NCBI GenBank assembly: GCA_903831935.1
Contig: CAIKZP010000031.1
Location: 74,401-138,400, forward strand
Direction: 5' to 3'
DNA length: 64,000 nt
From: an uncultured Bacteroidota bacterium
GTDB lineage: Bacteria > Bacteroidota > Bacteroidia > Chitinophagales > Chitinophagaceae
The position numbers and the translations under genes are program-made. Each line of letters opens with the position of its first letter. Position 1 is the stretch's first letter. The notes beneath the pieces were generated by a model. The model searched no databases and was not told the DNA's origin. It saw nothing but the letters and a program-made list of their open reading frames with translations. This document shows, piece by piece, positions 26,075 through 35,676 of this stretch.

Positions 26075-29000
26075 ATGCCAGACCAACCTCAAGTTTTTCA
26101 TTCTGTTTCAAAAGCAAGATGGCAGCGATTTAAAATCGCTTACCGGTTTCTGCTTTTTTTAGGTCTATTGGCTATTGGGGTAATAATGATTGCTATTAGA
26201 AATATGGATAGCAATGAGCCAGAAATTTCATTGGCAAATAAAGCCATTAAAAAAGTATTAACCGATAAAGTTGCGCCATATAGAGAAAGTAAAATGGCAC
26301 AAGATTACCGAGGATTTAGAAATGCCATCAGTGCCAAATGGGCAAAAGGTAAAGTGGGTGGAAAAAATGACGATGTACTCGATCTTTCTACCTCGCCATT
26401 ATTTAGTGACAGCATTGGCATAAGAGCAGCTTTTTATGTAGCATGGGATCCTCAATCTTTTTACTCATTAGAAAAAAATATTTCGAAATTAAACTTAGTT
26501 ATTCCTGAGTGGTTTTTTATAGACCCTAATGCAGATACTTTATTTACCAATATTGACGCACGTGCACTAAAACTAATGAAAGCGTCGGGTGTAAGAATCA
26601 TGCCTATTCTTTCTAATAATTTTAAGCAAGAATTTAGGGGTGCTGCTATTCATAGAATTTTAACAAGCCCTATAAAAAAGCAAAAGCTAATCAATGACCT
26701 TGTTAAGCTATTAAAACAATACGATTTTGCAGGAGTAAATATTGATTTTGAAGAATTAGAGGCTACTAGTTCTGAAGATATTGTTGCATTTCAAAAAGAT
26801 GCATACGCACAATTACACGCCAATAATTTTTTGGTTTCGCAAGATGTGATTCCATTTAATGACGACTACAATTTCAAAGCACTTGCTAAATACAACGACT
26901 ATTTAATTTTAATGGCTTATGATCAATTCCACACAGAAACTAAGCCTGGACCAATTTCTTCGCAACGCTGGATTCAAGCAGCACTAGATGCAATGGATGA
27001 CCATGTTATTGCGTCAAAAATTATTCTGGGCATGGCTGCCTATGGCTATGATTGGAAACTAAAAAGCAAACAAGTAGAAGTGCTATCTTATCAAGAAGCA
27101 CTGGCCAATGCCAAGGAAAGCGATGCTGTAGTTGACTTTGACAATGACACTTATAATTTACACTACCAATATTACGATGGTGCCGACTCTATGCATGAAG
27201 TGCATTTTACAGATGCCGCTACCAATTTTAATATTTTGCGTTTTGCAACAGAATATCGATTAGCGGGAACCGCACTATGGCGTTTAGGAAGCGAAGACAG
27301 TAGGCTTTGGGAATTCTACCATAAGTCAATGACCAAAGAAGCCTTACAAAGTTTTGACTTTAAGGAGTTCAGTAAAGTACCCGCAGGAACTAAACCAGAT
27401 TATATTGGAGAGGGTGAAGTTTTAGATGTGATTGCAACACCAACACCAGGAATGATTACGCCAGAAATTGACAAAGTTGATATGCTAATTAGCGAAGAAG
27501 CATATACCAAACTTCCATCAACTTATGTGATTCGAAAATTTGGCGAAACAAAAAAAAGAAAATTAGTACTCACTTTTGATGATGGACCAGATAGAGTATA
27601 CACCAAACAAATTTTAGACACACTAGCTTTCTACCATGTGCCTGCAAACTTCTTTGTAGTTGGGATTGAAGCAGAAAATAATATCCCTTTAGTTAAAAGA
27701 ATTTTTAGAGAAGGGCACGAGCTAAGTAACCATACTTTTTTTCATCCTAATATGGCCAAGGTTAGTACACAGCGCGCCAATTTAGAAATGGACTTAACAA
27801 GGTTATTGATTGAATGTATCACAGGGCATAGTACCATTATGTTTCGAGCGCCTTTTAATGCTGATAGTGAGCCCGATAAAAGCGAGGAATTAATTCCTGT
27901 AGCATTAAGCAGAAAAAAGAATTACCTAACTGTTGGCGAAAGTATTGATCCCGAAGACTGGCAAAAAGAAGAAGTGCCCAACTTTAATGCAGATACAATT
28001 TTTAATCGGGTGGTGGCTGTTTATAATAAGCGAATTAACAACCCCGATAAAACGGATACTAGTGGTGTAAATGGAAATATTATTTTATTACACGATGCAG
28101 GTGGAGACAGATCTGCAACAGTAGAAGCTACTGGTAAGATCATACGGTTTTTCCAAAGCAGGGGTTACACTTTTACCACAGTAGCAGATTTATTAGGAAA
28201 AAAACCTGAAGACGTAATGCCTGAAGTGCCCAAAGGCAGTGGTTATTATGCACTTCAAGCCAATTATATTTTTGCCGAAATAGGTTATTTGAGTGGTGCA
28301 TTTTTATATGCCCTATTCTTGTTATTTCTTTTATTAAGCGCCATTAGACTTATTGTGATTTTTATACTAGCTGCGCTAGAAAGAAAAACCGAGACGCTTA
28401 AAAATAATACTGCTATTACTATCAATCAATATCCATTAGTTTCCATTATTGTACCTGCATACAACGAAGAAGTAAATGCGGTGAACTCTATTGAAAATTT
28501 ATTAAAATGCAATTACCCTGTTTTTGAAATCATATTTATTGATGACGGTAGTACCGATGCAACTTATAAAAAAGTGACTGATGCCTTTGAATTTAATTCA
28601 TTGGTTAAAATATTAACCAAATCAAATGGCGGTAAAGCCTCAGCATTAAATCATGGAATAGAACATTCGGCAGCACAGTATGTGGTATGTATTGATGCAG
28701 ATACACAATTGGCTACAGATGCAGTGAGTAAGCTCATGCAACATTTTTTAAACCCAATTGGAGGTCAAAAAATTGGCGCAGTAGCAGGCACAGTAAAAGT
28801 GGGGAATGAAATAAATGTTTTAACCAAATGGCAGAGTATTGAATATACAGTAGGCCAAAATTTAGACCGAAAAGCATTTGCACAAGTGAACGCTATTACG
28901 GTGGTTCCTGGAGCAATTGGTGCATTCAACAAAACTGTTTTATTAGATGCCGGTGGATTTACAACAGACACGCTTGCAGAAGACTGCGACCTTACTATTC

Positions 29001-29515
29001 GTATTTTAAAATTAGGCTACCAAATAACCAATGAACAAAATGCCGTTGCATTTACAGAAGCCCCAGAAACTGTTAAGCAGTTTTTGAAGCAACGATTCCG
29101 TTGGAGCTTTGGGGTGATGCAAACTTTTTGGAAACACAAAGAATTATTGTTTAATACCAAGTATAAAGCATTAGGGTTTATTGCTTTTCCAGACATGCTT
29201 TTGTTTAAATACATCATCCCATTATTCAGCCCTATTGCAGATTTTTTAATGGTAATTGGATTATTAACAGACAATGCCGCGAAAATTGGGCGCTATTATT
29301 TGGTATTTATAATAGTGGATGCCATCACTGCAAGTATTGCATTTGCCTTTGCAAAAGAAAAAGTATGGAAGTTAGTTTGGTTAATTCCCCAACGACTAAT
29401 CTATCGATGGTTGATGTTATGGGTATTATTTAAGTCGATGCGTCAGGCAATTAAAGGAGAATTACAACACTGGGGCGTATTAAAAAGAACAGGAAATGTA
29501 AAAGACATTGTATAG
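26075..29515 (+). CDS. Trifunctional GH18 / polysaccharide deacetylase / GT2 membrane protein
   Basis: A protein of 1,146 residues from ATG 26075 (a GTG at 26063 would add four). A membrane helix (about 22-44) precedes a GH18 domain whose active site reads NIDFEE (Asp224, Glu226). A CE4 deacetylase follows with TFDDGPD (500-506), NHTFFHPNM and MFRAPF. After a hydrophobic stretch near 735-765 comes a GT2 synthase: PLVSIIVPAYNEE, IDDGSTD (Asp823-Asp824), DADT, AEDCDLT and the processive-synthase motif QRFRW (1006-1010), then several helices. This puts polymer synthesis, N-deacetylation and cleavage, the jobs of PgaC and PgaB in poly-GlcNAc export, on one chain. The polymer itself is inferred. 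Confidence 0.9.
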   Translation: MPDQPQVFHSVSKARWQRFKIAYRFLLFLGLLAIGVIMIAIRNMDSNEPEISLANKAIKKVLTDKVAPYRESKMAQDYRGFRNAISAKWAKGKVGGKNDDVLDLSTSPLFSDSIGIRAAFYVAWDPQSFYSLEKNISKLNLVIPEWFFIDPNADTLFTNIDARALKLMKASGVRIMPILSNNFKQEFRGAAIHRILTSPIKKQKLINDLVKLLKQYDFAGVNIDFEELEATSSEDIVAFQKDAYAQLHANNFLVSQDVIPFNDDYNFKALAKYNDYLILMAYDQFHTETKPGPISSQRWIQAALDAMDDHVIASKIILGMAAYGYDWKLKSKQVEVLSYQEALANAKESDAVVDFDNDTYNLHYQYYDGADSMHEVHFTDAATNFNILRFATEYRLAGTALWRLGSEDSRLWEFYHKSMTKEALQSFDFKEFSKVPAGTKPDYIGEGEVLDVIATPTPGMITPEIDKVDMLISEEAYTKLPSTYVIRKFGETKKRKLVLTFDDGPDRVYTKQILDTLAFYHVPANFFVVGIEAENNIPLVKRIFREGHELSNHTFFHPNMAKVSTQRANLEMDLTRLLIECITGHSTIMFRAPFNADSEPDKSEELIPVALSRKKNYLTVGESIDPEDWQKEEVPNFNADTIFNRVVAVYNKRINNPDKTDTSGVNGNIILLHDAGGDRSATVEATGKIIRFFQSRGYTFTTVADLLGKKPEDVMPEVPKGSGYYALQANYIFAEIGYLSGAFLYALFLLFLLLSAIRLIVIFILAALERKTETLKNNTAITINQYPLVSIIVPAYNEEVNAVNSIENLLKCNYPVFEIIFIDDGSTDATYKKVTDAFEFNSLVKILTKSNGGKASALNHGIEHSAAQYVVCIDADTQLATDAVSKLMQHFLNPIGGQKIGAVAGTVKVGNEINVLTKWQSIEYTVGQNLDRKAFAQVNAITVVPGAIGAFNKTVLLDAGGFTTDTLAEDCDLTIRILKLGYQITNEQNAVAFTEAPETVKQFLKQRFRWSFGVMQTFWKHKELLFNTKYKALGFIAFPDMLLFKYIIPLFSPIADFLMVIGLLTDNAAKIGRYYLVFIIVDAITASIAFAFAKEKVWKLVWLIPQRLIYRWLMLWVLFKSMRQAIKGELQHWGVLKRTGNVKDIV

Positions 29516-29650
29516 ACACTGAAATATAATCGGAGTAAAAACGAGCATTATTACCCAAAACTGCCCTTCTTTTCTTTACTTTGCAGCAATTTATATCCAG
29601 TGCATCATTTTATATAATTGATTCACTATCAAAAGAAACTACCAATAGTT

Positions 29651-30613
29651 ATGAAATTAACTGATATCCAAGTACAAAATGAGAAAGAAACCCGCGGTGG
29701 GTTTGGTGAAGGCATCTACGAAATTGGAAAAGAAAATGAAAATGTAGTGGTGTTAACCGCAGACTTAGCAGGCTCTTTAAAACTAGGACCCTTTATTAAA
29801 GACTTCCCTAACCGTTTTGTACAAGTAGGTATTGCCGAAGCGAATATGATTGGTATTGCCGCTGGTATGACCATTGGCGGTAAAATTCCATATACCACTA
29901 CTTTTGCCAATTTTAGCACTGGTAGGGTTTACGATCAAATTCGTCAAAGCGTTGCTTATAGCGGTAAAAACGTTAAAATATGTGCTTCTCATGCTGGCTT
30001 AACACTAGGAGAAGATGGTGCAACTCACCAAATTTTAGAAGATATTGGTTTGATGAAAATGTTACCAGGCATGACCGTTATTGTGCCTTGTGATTTTAAC
30101 CAAACCAAGGCTGCTACCAAAGCAATTGCCAATTATGAAGGTCCAGTATACCTACGTTTTGGACGTCCAAAATGGCCAAACTTTACAGCAGTTGACGGAT
30201 CGGATTTTGAAATTGGAAAAGCACAAAAACTAAGTGATGGTGCAGACGTTTCTATTTTTGCTTGCGGACACATGGTTTGGAAAGCTATTGAAGCAGGAAG
30301 AATTTTAGAAGCAAAAGGCATTAGCGTTGAACTCATTAACGTGCATACTATTAAGCCATTAGATACCGAAGCAATATTGGCTTCAATCAGCAAAACCAAA
30401 TGCGCTGTAACAGTAGAAGAACACAATGTGATTGGTGGATTGGGTGATGCTATTGCACAAGTGGCTGCAAAAAATTGTCCAATTCCTATTGAATATATTG
30501 GCACCAACGATACTTTTGGAGAAAGCGGTAAACCAACAGAACTATTAACAAAGTATGGCCTAGACACACCATTTATTGTAAGCGCTGTTGAAAAAGTAAT
30601 GGCTAGAAAATAA
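29651..30613 (+). CDS. Transketolase C-terminal subunit
   Basis: A 320-residue protein covering the pyrimidine-binding and C-terminal domains of transketolase (RGGFGEGIYEIGKENENVVVLTADLAGS; QVGIAEANMIGIAAGMTIGGKIPYTTTFANF; SHAGLTLGEDGATHQ; VTVEEHNVIGGLGDAIA). ATG 29651 is chosen; a TTG at 29618 is in frame but less likely. In split transketolases the thiamine-diphosphate-binding N-terminal subunit is a separate gene, usually next door. Here it is absent from the window: the gene upstream is the GH18-CE4-GT2 protein. The enzyme moves two-carbon units in the pentose phosphate pathway. Confidence 0.93.
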   Translation: MKLTDIQVQNEKETRGGFGEGIYEIGKENENVVVLTADLAGSLKLGPFIKDFPNRFVQVGIAEANMIGIAAGMTIGGKIPYTTTFANFSTGRVYDQIRQSVAYSGKNVKICASHAGLTLGEDGATHQILEDIGLMKMLPGMTVIVPCDFNQTKAATKAIANYEGPVYLRFGRPKWPNFTAVDGSDFEIGKAQKLSDGADVSIFACGHMVWKAIEAGRILEAKGISVELINVHTIKPLDTEAILASISKTKCAVTVEEHNVIGGLGDAIAQVAAKNCPIPIEYIGTNDTFGESGKPTELLTKYGLDTPFIVSAVEKVMARK

Positions 30614-30638
30614 TAGAATAAACCTTGTTTAAATATTT

Positions 30639-30668
30639 AAACCGCGGCCTTGGTTGCGGTTTTTTTAT
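30639..30668 (+). terminator. Intrinsic terminator after the transketolase gene
   Basis: AAACCGC (30639-30645) pairs with GCGGTTT (30656-30662) over a 10-base loop, followed by a T run to 30666. It is 25 bases after the transketolase stop. The A-rich left side might also let it act on the convergent pdxH transcript. Confidence 0.8.
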
Positions 30669-30673
30669 TTTCA

Positions 30674-31318
30674 TTATGGCGCCAATCTTTCTAAAGTCCA
30701 GGAATGATTGTCATTTAGTTTGTAATGCATACGATCGTGCATTCTACTACTGCGACCTTGCCAGAATTCCATAGCTATAGGCTTCACTACATAACCACCC
30801 CAATGATTAGGACGGGGAATATAATTTTCTCCAAACTCTTGTTCAAAATGCACAAAATTGTTTTCTATAATTGTACGATCAGCAATCACGGTGCTTTGTG
30901 GCGAAGACCAAGCACCAATTCTGCTACCTGCAGGACGAGATTGAAAATAAGCATCACTTTCAGATGCGTGTATTTTTTCTATCCGACCCTCAATACGAAC
31001 TTGTCGTTCTAATTCTTTCCAAAAAAACACCAAAGAAGCATATGGATTTTCGGCAATGTCTTTTCCTTTTTGACTATTATAGTTGGTAAAAAAAACAAAG
31101 CCGTTTTGGTCATATCCTTTTAATAAAACAATTCTTGCAGAAGGAATACCTTGTAACGATGCTGTAGCCAAGGTCATAGCGTTTACTTCGTCAATTTCAG
31201 AGTTTAATGCTTCGTCCCACCAACGCGTGAACTGTTCGAAGGGGTTGGCTGCAACATCCGCTTCTAGTAATGATTTCATGCGATAATCAGAACGTATATC
31301 AGCGATTGGCGATTTCAT
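30674..31318 (-). CDS. pdxH: Pyridoxamine 5'-phosphate oxidase
   Basis: FMN enzyme that oxidises pyridoxamine or pyridoxine 5'-phosphate to pyridoxal 5'-phosphate. The 214-residue length is standard. Family segments are PFEQFTRWWDEAL, MTLATASLQGIPSARIVLLKGYDQNGFVFFTNYNSQKGKDI, ERQVRIEGRIEKI, YFQSRPAGSRIGAWSSPQS and the C-terminal LNDNHSWTLERLAP. It ends just after the transketolase terminator on the opposite strand and has its own promoter element. The start is ATG 31318. Confidence 0.97.
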   Translation of the reverse strand: MKSPIADIRSDYRMKSLLEADVAANPFEQFTRWWDEALNSEIDEVNAMTLATASLQGIPSARIVLLKGYDQNGFVFFTNYNSQKGKDIAENPYASLVFFWKELERQVRIEGRIEKIHASESDAYFQSRPAGSRIGAWSSPQSTVIADRTIIENNFVHFEQEFGENYIPRPNHWGGYVVKPIAMEFWQGRSSRMHDRMHYKLNDNHSWTLERLAP

Positions 31319-31334
31319 AAAAACTTATTTAAAG

Positions 31335-31342
31335 CAAAGTTA
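31335..31342 (-). promoter_or_regulatory. Minus-7 element of pdxH
   Basis: The minus strand reads TAACTTTG, identical to the birA element, 16 bases before ATG 31318. The minus-33 region falls at the end of the RND gene and shows no clear TTTG. Confidence 0.5.
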
Positions 31343-31344
31343 AC

Positions 31345-34300
31345 CTATTCGCTTATTTCTAATTTTTCTGACGCATGTTTTCCTGAGATAAATGTATAAA
31401 CGGCAGGAATAACAAATAGCGTTAGTACTAAAGAGAACATCAATCCGCCTACTACCACAATCCCTAACGGCATTCTACTAGTACTTGCGGCTCCCAAACT
31501 CAATGCAATTGGCAATGCACCTAATGCAGTAGCCAAACTAGTCATTAAAATTGGACGCAATCTTTGCGAAGCAGCTTCTAAAACAGCACTGCGTTTATCT
31601 AAACCTAAATTGCGTTTTTGGTTGGCAAATTCCACAATTAAAATACCATTTTTTGTTACCAATCCAATTAGCATAATCATACCAATCTGCGAAAAGATAT
31701 TAATGGTTTGATCAAAAATCCATAAGCTTAATAATGCCCCTGCAATCGCCAAAGGAACGGTAATCATAATGGTTAATGGATCAGTGAAACTTTCAAACTG
31801 GGCAGCTAATACTAAGTAGATTAATACTAAGGCTAGAATTAACGCAAAACTGGTATTGGAAGAACTCTCTACAAAATCTCTAGAAGGGCCACTTAAGTCT
31901 GTTTGAAAAGATTCATCTAGTACTTTATTGCCAATAGCCTGCATGGCTATCACTCCATCCCCAATTGTTTTTCCTTCGGCAAGTGACGCTGAAATTGTGG
32001 CCGCTTTAAATCGATTAAAATGGTACAAAGTTGGCGGGTTACTATTCTCCTCTAATTTAACAACTGCAGTTAAAGGAATATTATCTCCACGGTTATTTCT
32101 AACATATAATTTTTCAATATCTAAGGGTTCATTTCTATCGGCCCTTTCTACTTGATTAATTACAGTGTATTGTTTTCCATTCATTACAAAATAAGCGGAA
32201 CGCGCACCACTAAAAGCCGCTTGCACAGCAGCAGCAACATCTGTAGTTGTTAAGCCCAAATCCTTTGCTTTTATTCTATCAATAGTTAACTGTATTTCTG
32301 GTTTATTAAACTTAAGATTTACGTCAATATTTTGAAAGGTTTTGTCTTTTCTTGCTTCCTCTAAAAATTGTGGGATGACCGATTTAATTTTTTCAAAATC
32401 TAAATTCTGTACAATGAATTGAACAGGCAAAGAACCCCTAGAACCAAGCCCAATAGAAATGGTTTGCTCTTGTACTGCAAAAATTCTTGCATCATTAAAG
32501 CGGGTCATTTTTTTATTTAATTCATTGGCAATTTCATTTTGAGATCGCTTTCTAAATTGAGGTAATACTAATCCAACCCTTGCACTTCCACCATTAGAAC
32601 CACTCGAACTAAAACCTGGTGCTGCAGTAAATGAAAAATCTTTTTCAGGAATAGAGTCATCTAAAAAATCTCCCACTTTGTCGGCAATTTTTTGCATCTG
32701 GTCATAACTTGTTCCTTCGGGAGCAGACATTGTTAATCGAACACTACTTTTATCTTCTAATGGAGCAATTTCACTTTGAATTCCTTTGCCAATAAAATAT
32801 ATAATACCAACACAAATTGCTACAATCACCCAAGCCATCCACCTGATCTTTAAAAAGGCAGTTAAAAATTTAGTGTAGCCATTTTCCATTCCTCTAAAGA
32901 ATGGTTCTGTACGCTCATAAAACTTACCATGACCCGCGTTCTTTTTGTTCAAATAAACATTTAAAACAGGTGTGATAGTTAAGGATACAAATGCTGATAT
33001 TAATACAGCGCAGGCAACCACAATTCCAAATTCACGGAATAAACTACCTACGAATCCTTGTAAAAAAATTACTGGTAAAAACACTACCGCTAGTGTGATA
33101 GAAGTTGAAATGACTGCAAAAAATATTTCCTTACTGCCTTCTAATGCAGCCTGCCTGATGGGCAATCCACCTTCGAGTTTTCGGAAGATATTTTCCGTGA
33201 CCACAATTCCATCATCTACCACCAATCCTGTTGCTAAAACGATACCCAATAAGGTTAATACATTCACAGAAAAACCTGCTAGGTACATGATAAAGAAAGT
33301 AGCAATCAAGGATATTGGAATATCTATTAAAGGTCTAATGGCAATTAACCAATTACGGAAGAAGAAGAAAATTACTAGCACCACTAAGCTTAAAGAAATA
33401 AATAATGTTTCTTTTACTTCGGCTAAAGATTTTCTAATGTTTTTTGTGTTGTCAATTAATACCGTAAAAGTTATATCTGATTTGTTTTGTTTTTTAATTT
33501 CTTCTAGCCTTTTGTTGAACTCATCGGCAATACGAATATAATTGGCACCCGGTTGAGGTGTTATAGAAATACCTACAGCAGGCACCCCATTAAACTTCCA
33601 ACTAAACTCTTCCATTTCTGGACCAAGCTCAACTTTAGCAATATCAGATAGCCTTACAATACCAGATGCATCTTCTTTAATAATTAAATCACTAAACTGT
33701 TTTTCGGTAGTTAACTTACCCATGGTACGAATAACCAATTCGGTATTGTTACCATAAATTTTCCCGGCAGGTAATTCTACATTCTCTTTGTTTAATGCTG
33801 TTTGAATATCATTAAAAGCAATTCCATAAGCGGCCAATTTATCGGGGTTAGTCCAAATACGCATGGAGTACCTTTTTTGTCCACGAATATTAACAGAACT
33901 TACTTCATTAATTGTTTGAAATCTTTCTTGCAAAACATTCTCAGCATAATCACTCAGTTCAAGTAAACTTTTCGTTTTACTTTGAATTGCCATCATAATA
34001 ATAAAATCACTATTGGCATCTGATTTACCAACAACTGGTGGTGCATCAATATCTTGTGGTAAATTTCTTGCAGCCTGACTCACTTTATCACGCACATCAT
34101 TGGCGGCAGTTTCCAAAGAAACACCCAAATTAAATTCAACCGTTATATTACTAGACCCAATAGAACTAGATGAACTAATGCTCTTGATACCTGGAATGCC
34201 GTTGATTTGTTTTTCTAAGGGTTCTGTAATTTGACTTTCAATAACATCAGAATTTGCACCAGTATAAGAAGTACTTACACTAATATTAGGCGGGTCAAGT

Positions 34301-34416
34301 GCAGGATATTCTCTTACGGCCAAAAAACTAAATCCAACCACACCAAACAACACAATCATGATATTCATCACTGTGGCTAGTACCGGTCTTTTTAATGACA
34401 ATTCTGATATATTCAT
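31345..34416 (-). CDS. RND efflux transporter permease (AcrB/HAE1 type)
   Basis: A 1,023-residue proton-driven inner-membrane exporter. It starts NISELSLKRPVLATVMNIMIVLFGVVGFSFLAVREYP, the usual first helix. Helix 4 carries the proton-relay pair in GLVVDDGIVVTENIFRKLEGG. Two large periplasmic loops and the repeat of helices after about residue 520 match the RND plan, and RLRPILMTSLATALGALPIAL is in the second half. It is downstream of the adaptor gene, but no TolC-type outer membrane gene is in the cluster, so the outer channel must come from elsewhere. The substrates cannot be predicted. Confidence 0.95.
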   Translation of the reverse strand: MNISELSLKRPVLATVMNIMIVLFGVVGFSFLAVREYPALDPPNISVSTSYTGANSDVIESQITEPLEKQINGIPGIKSISSSSSIGSSNITVEFNLGVSLETAANDVRDKVSQAARNLPQDIDAPPVVGKSDANSDFIIMMAIQSKTKSLLELSDYAENVLQERFQTINEVSSVNIRGQKRYSMRIWTNPDKLAAYGIAFNDIQTALNKENVELPAGKIYGNNTELVIRTMGKLTTEKQFSDLIIKEDASGIVRLSDIAKVELGPEMEEFSWKFNGVPAVGISITPQPGANYIRIADEFNKRLEEIKKQNKSDITFTVLIDNTKNIRKSLAEVKETLFISLSLVVLVIFFFFRNWLIAIRPLIDIPISLIATFFIMYLAGFSVNVLTLLGIVLATGLVVDDGIVVTENIFRKLEGGLPIRQAALEGSKEIFFAVISTSITLAVVFLPVIFLQGFVGSLFREFGIVVACAVLISAFVSLTITPVLNVYLNKKNAGHGKFYERTEPFFRGMENGYTKFLTAFLKIRWMAWVIVAICVGIIYFIGKGIQSEIAPLEDKSSVRLTMSAPEGTSYDQMQKIADKVGDFLDDSIPEKDFSFTAAPGFSSSGSNGGSARVGLVLPQFRKRSQNEIANELNKKMTRFNDARIFAVQEQTISIGLGSRGSLPVQFIVQNLDFEKIKSVIPQFLEEARKDKTFQNIDVNLKFNKPEIQLTIDRIKAKDLGLTTTDVAAAVQAAFSGARSAYFVMNGKQYTVINQVERADRNEPLDIEKLYVRNNRGDNIPLTAVVKLEENSNPPTLYHFNRFKAATISASLAEGKTIGDGVIAMQAIGNKVLDESFQTDLSGPSRDFVESSSNTSFALILALVLIYLVLAAQFESFTDPLTIMITVPLAIAGALLSLWIFDQTINIFSQIGMIMLIGLVTKNGILIVEFANQKRNLGLDKRSAVLEAASQRLRPILMTSLATALGALPIALSLGAASTSRMPLGIVVVGGLMFSLVLTLFVIPAVYTFISGKHASEKLEISE

Positions 34417-34468
34417 CTTATTCCTTAAATCAAAAAAATTATAAATAAAGGGAATTCCTATTATACAT

Positions 34469-35515
34469 TTAGCGAATTAAATCTTCGATTTTTTTCACTG
34501 AACGAACTTTTAAGGCTGCACCAGGTTTTGCAAATAAAACACCTGTTACAACTACACTATCACCAACATTAATCCCACTAACAATTTCAACTGCACCAGT
34601 AGTTCTTACTCCTGTAACAACATCGGTAAACTTGGCTTTGCCATTTTTTATAATCACCAGCTTTTTATTTCTGGCTTCAGGAATAACAGCATTGGCAGGC
34701 ACCATAATACTTTTACTGTTTTCACCTGCATCTAAATATATTTTTACAAATGCACCAGGATTAGCAGTGGCATTTAAATAGGCGCGAACTTTTAAATTTC
34801 TAGTTGCTGCATTAACCATTGGTTCGGTAGCAAAAATGGTTGCTTTTTTACGAGCTGATTTTCCTCCATCAATATCTACTTCAACAGTTTTGCCTTTACG
34901 AATAAGATTGCTATAATTTTCTGGTAGTGTAAAATCAATTTTTAATTTACTCACCTGCTGTATACTTGTTAAAACAGTAGCGGTTGTAACGAATGAGCCT
35001 TGGCTTATTAAACGCAATCCTAATAAACCTTCAAATGGTGCTTTTAAAACTGTTTTATCAATTAAGGTTTGGGTATATGCTAAATCGGCTTTTAAACTAT
35101 TTACTTGATTTAAAGCAACATCATAGTCATTTTGGTTAATGCCATTGATGTTCAATAATTTTTTATACCGCTGCTCGGTAAGTTCTGCCAAGTTTAATTG
35201 CACTTTGGTTTTAGACAATTGTGCTTGCAAATCGGCATCATTTATTCTAGCAATAACAGTACCTTTTTTAACCACTGTTCCCTCGGGAACTTCTAAAAAA
35301 ACAAGGCGGCCATTTACTTCGGGATGCAATTCTGCATATTCATTGGCTAAAACAGTACCATTGGCCTCAATGATATTACTTATTCGTTGCGTACTGGCAA
35401 TAATTACATCTACCATAACCTTTTGGGGGCCAGCATTTTGCTTAAGATCGGGCTTTTTGTTTTTACAGGCAGCAACTACAAAGAAGACAATTACAACTAA
35501 AAATATACGTTTCAA
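34469..35515 (-). CDS. RND efflux periplasmic adaptor (HlyD/MFP family)
   Basis: A 348-residue lipoprotein adaptor linking the RND pump to an outer membrane channel. The signal peptide ends in a lipobox (FFVVAAC). The body has the split lipoyl domain (ANEYAELHPEVNGRLVFLEVPEGTVVKKGTVIARI and KAPFEGLLGLRLISQGSFV), a coiled-coil hairpin between them (LQAQLSKTKVQLNLAELTEQRYKKLL), and a beta-barrel and membrane-proximal C terminus. The likely start is TTG 35515, since no upstream ATG exists in frame. It precedes the permease gene by 52 bases, one operon. Confidence 0.93.
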   Translation of the reverse strand: MKRIFLVVIVFFVVAACKNKKPDLKQNAGPQKVMVDVIIASTQRISNIIEANGTVLANEYAELHPEVNGRLVFLEVPEGTVVKKGTVIARINDADLQAQLSKTKVQLNLAELTEQRYKKLLNINGINQNDYDVALNQVNSLKADLAYTQTLIDKTVLKAPFEGLLGLRLISQGSFVTTATVLTSIQQVSKLKIDFTLPENYSNLIRKGKTVEVDIDGGKSARKKATIFATEPMVNAATRNLKVRAYLNATANPGAFVKIYLDAGENSKSIMVPANAVIPEARNKKLVIIKNGKAKFTDVVTGVRTTGAVEIVSGINVGDSVVVTGVLFAKPGAALKVRSVKKIEDLIR

Positions 35516-35676
35516 GGCTGAAGTTTTGAGTGATTAAAGATAGAAAAAAAACGATACTAGCCCGTGTTCAATATTTGAATGGTTGAACTAATGAAATATT
35601 TCGACAAATCCGCTAGTTTCCACAATTTGCTACGTAAATTCAGTGCATAGAATTACATCATCCTTTAATTTACAAA

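Noticed and set aside
32972-33541. 189-codon open reading frame opposite the RND permease
   Set aside because: It is antisense to conserved transmembrane helices of the permease; no independent signal of a gene.
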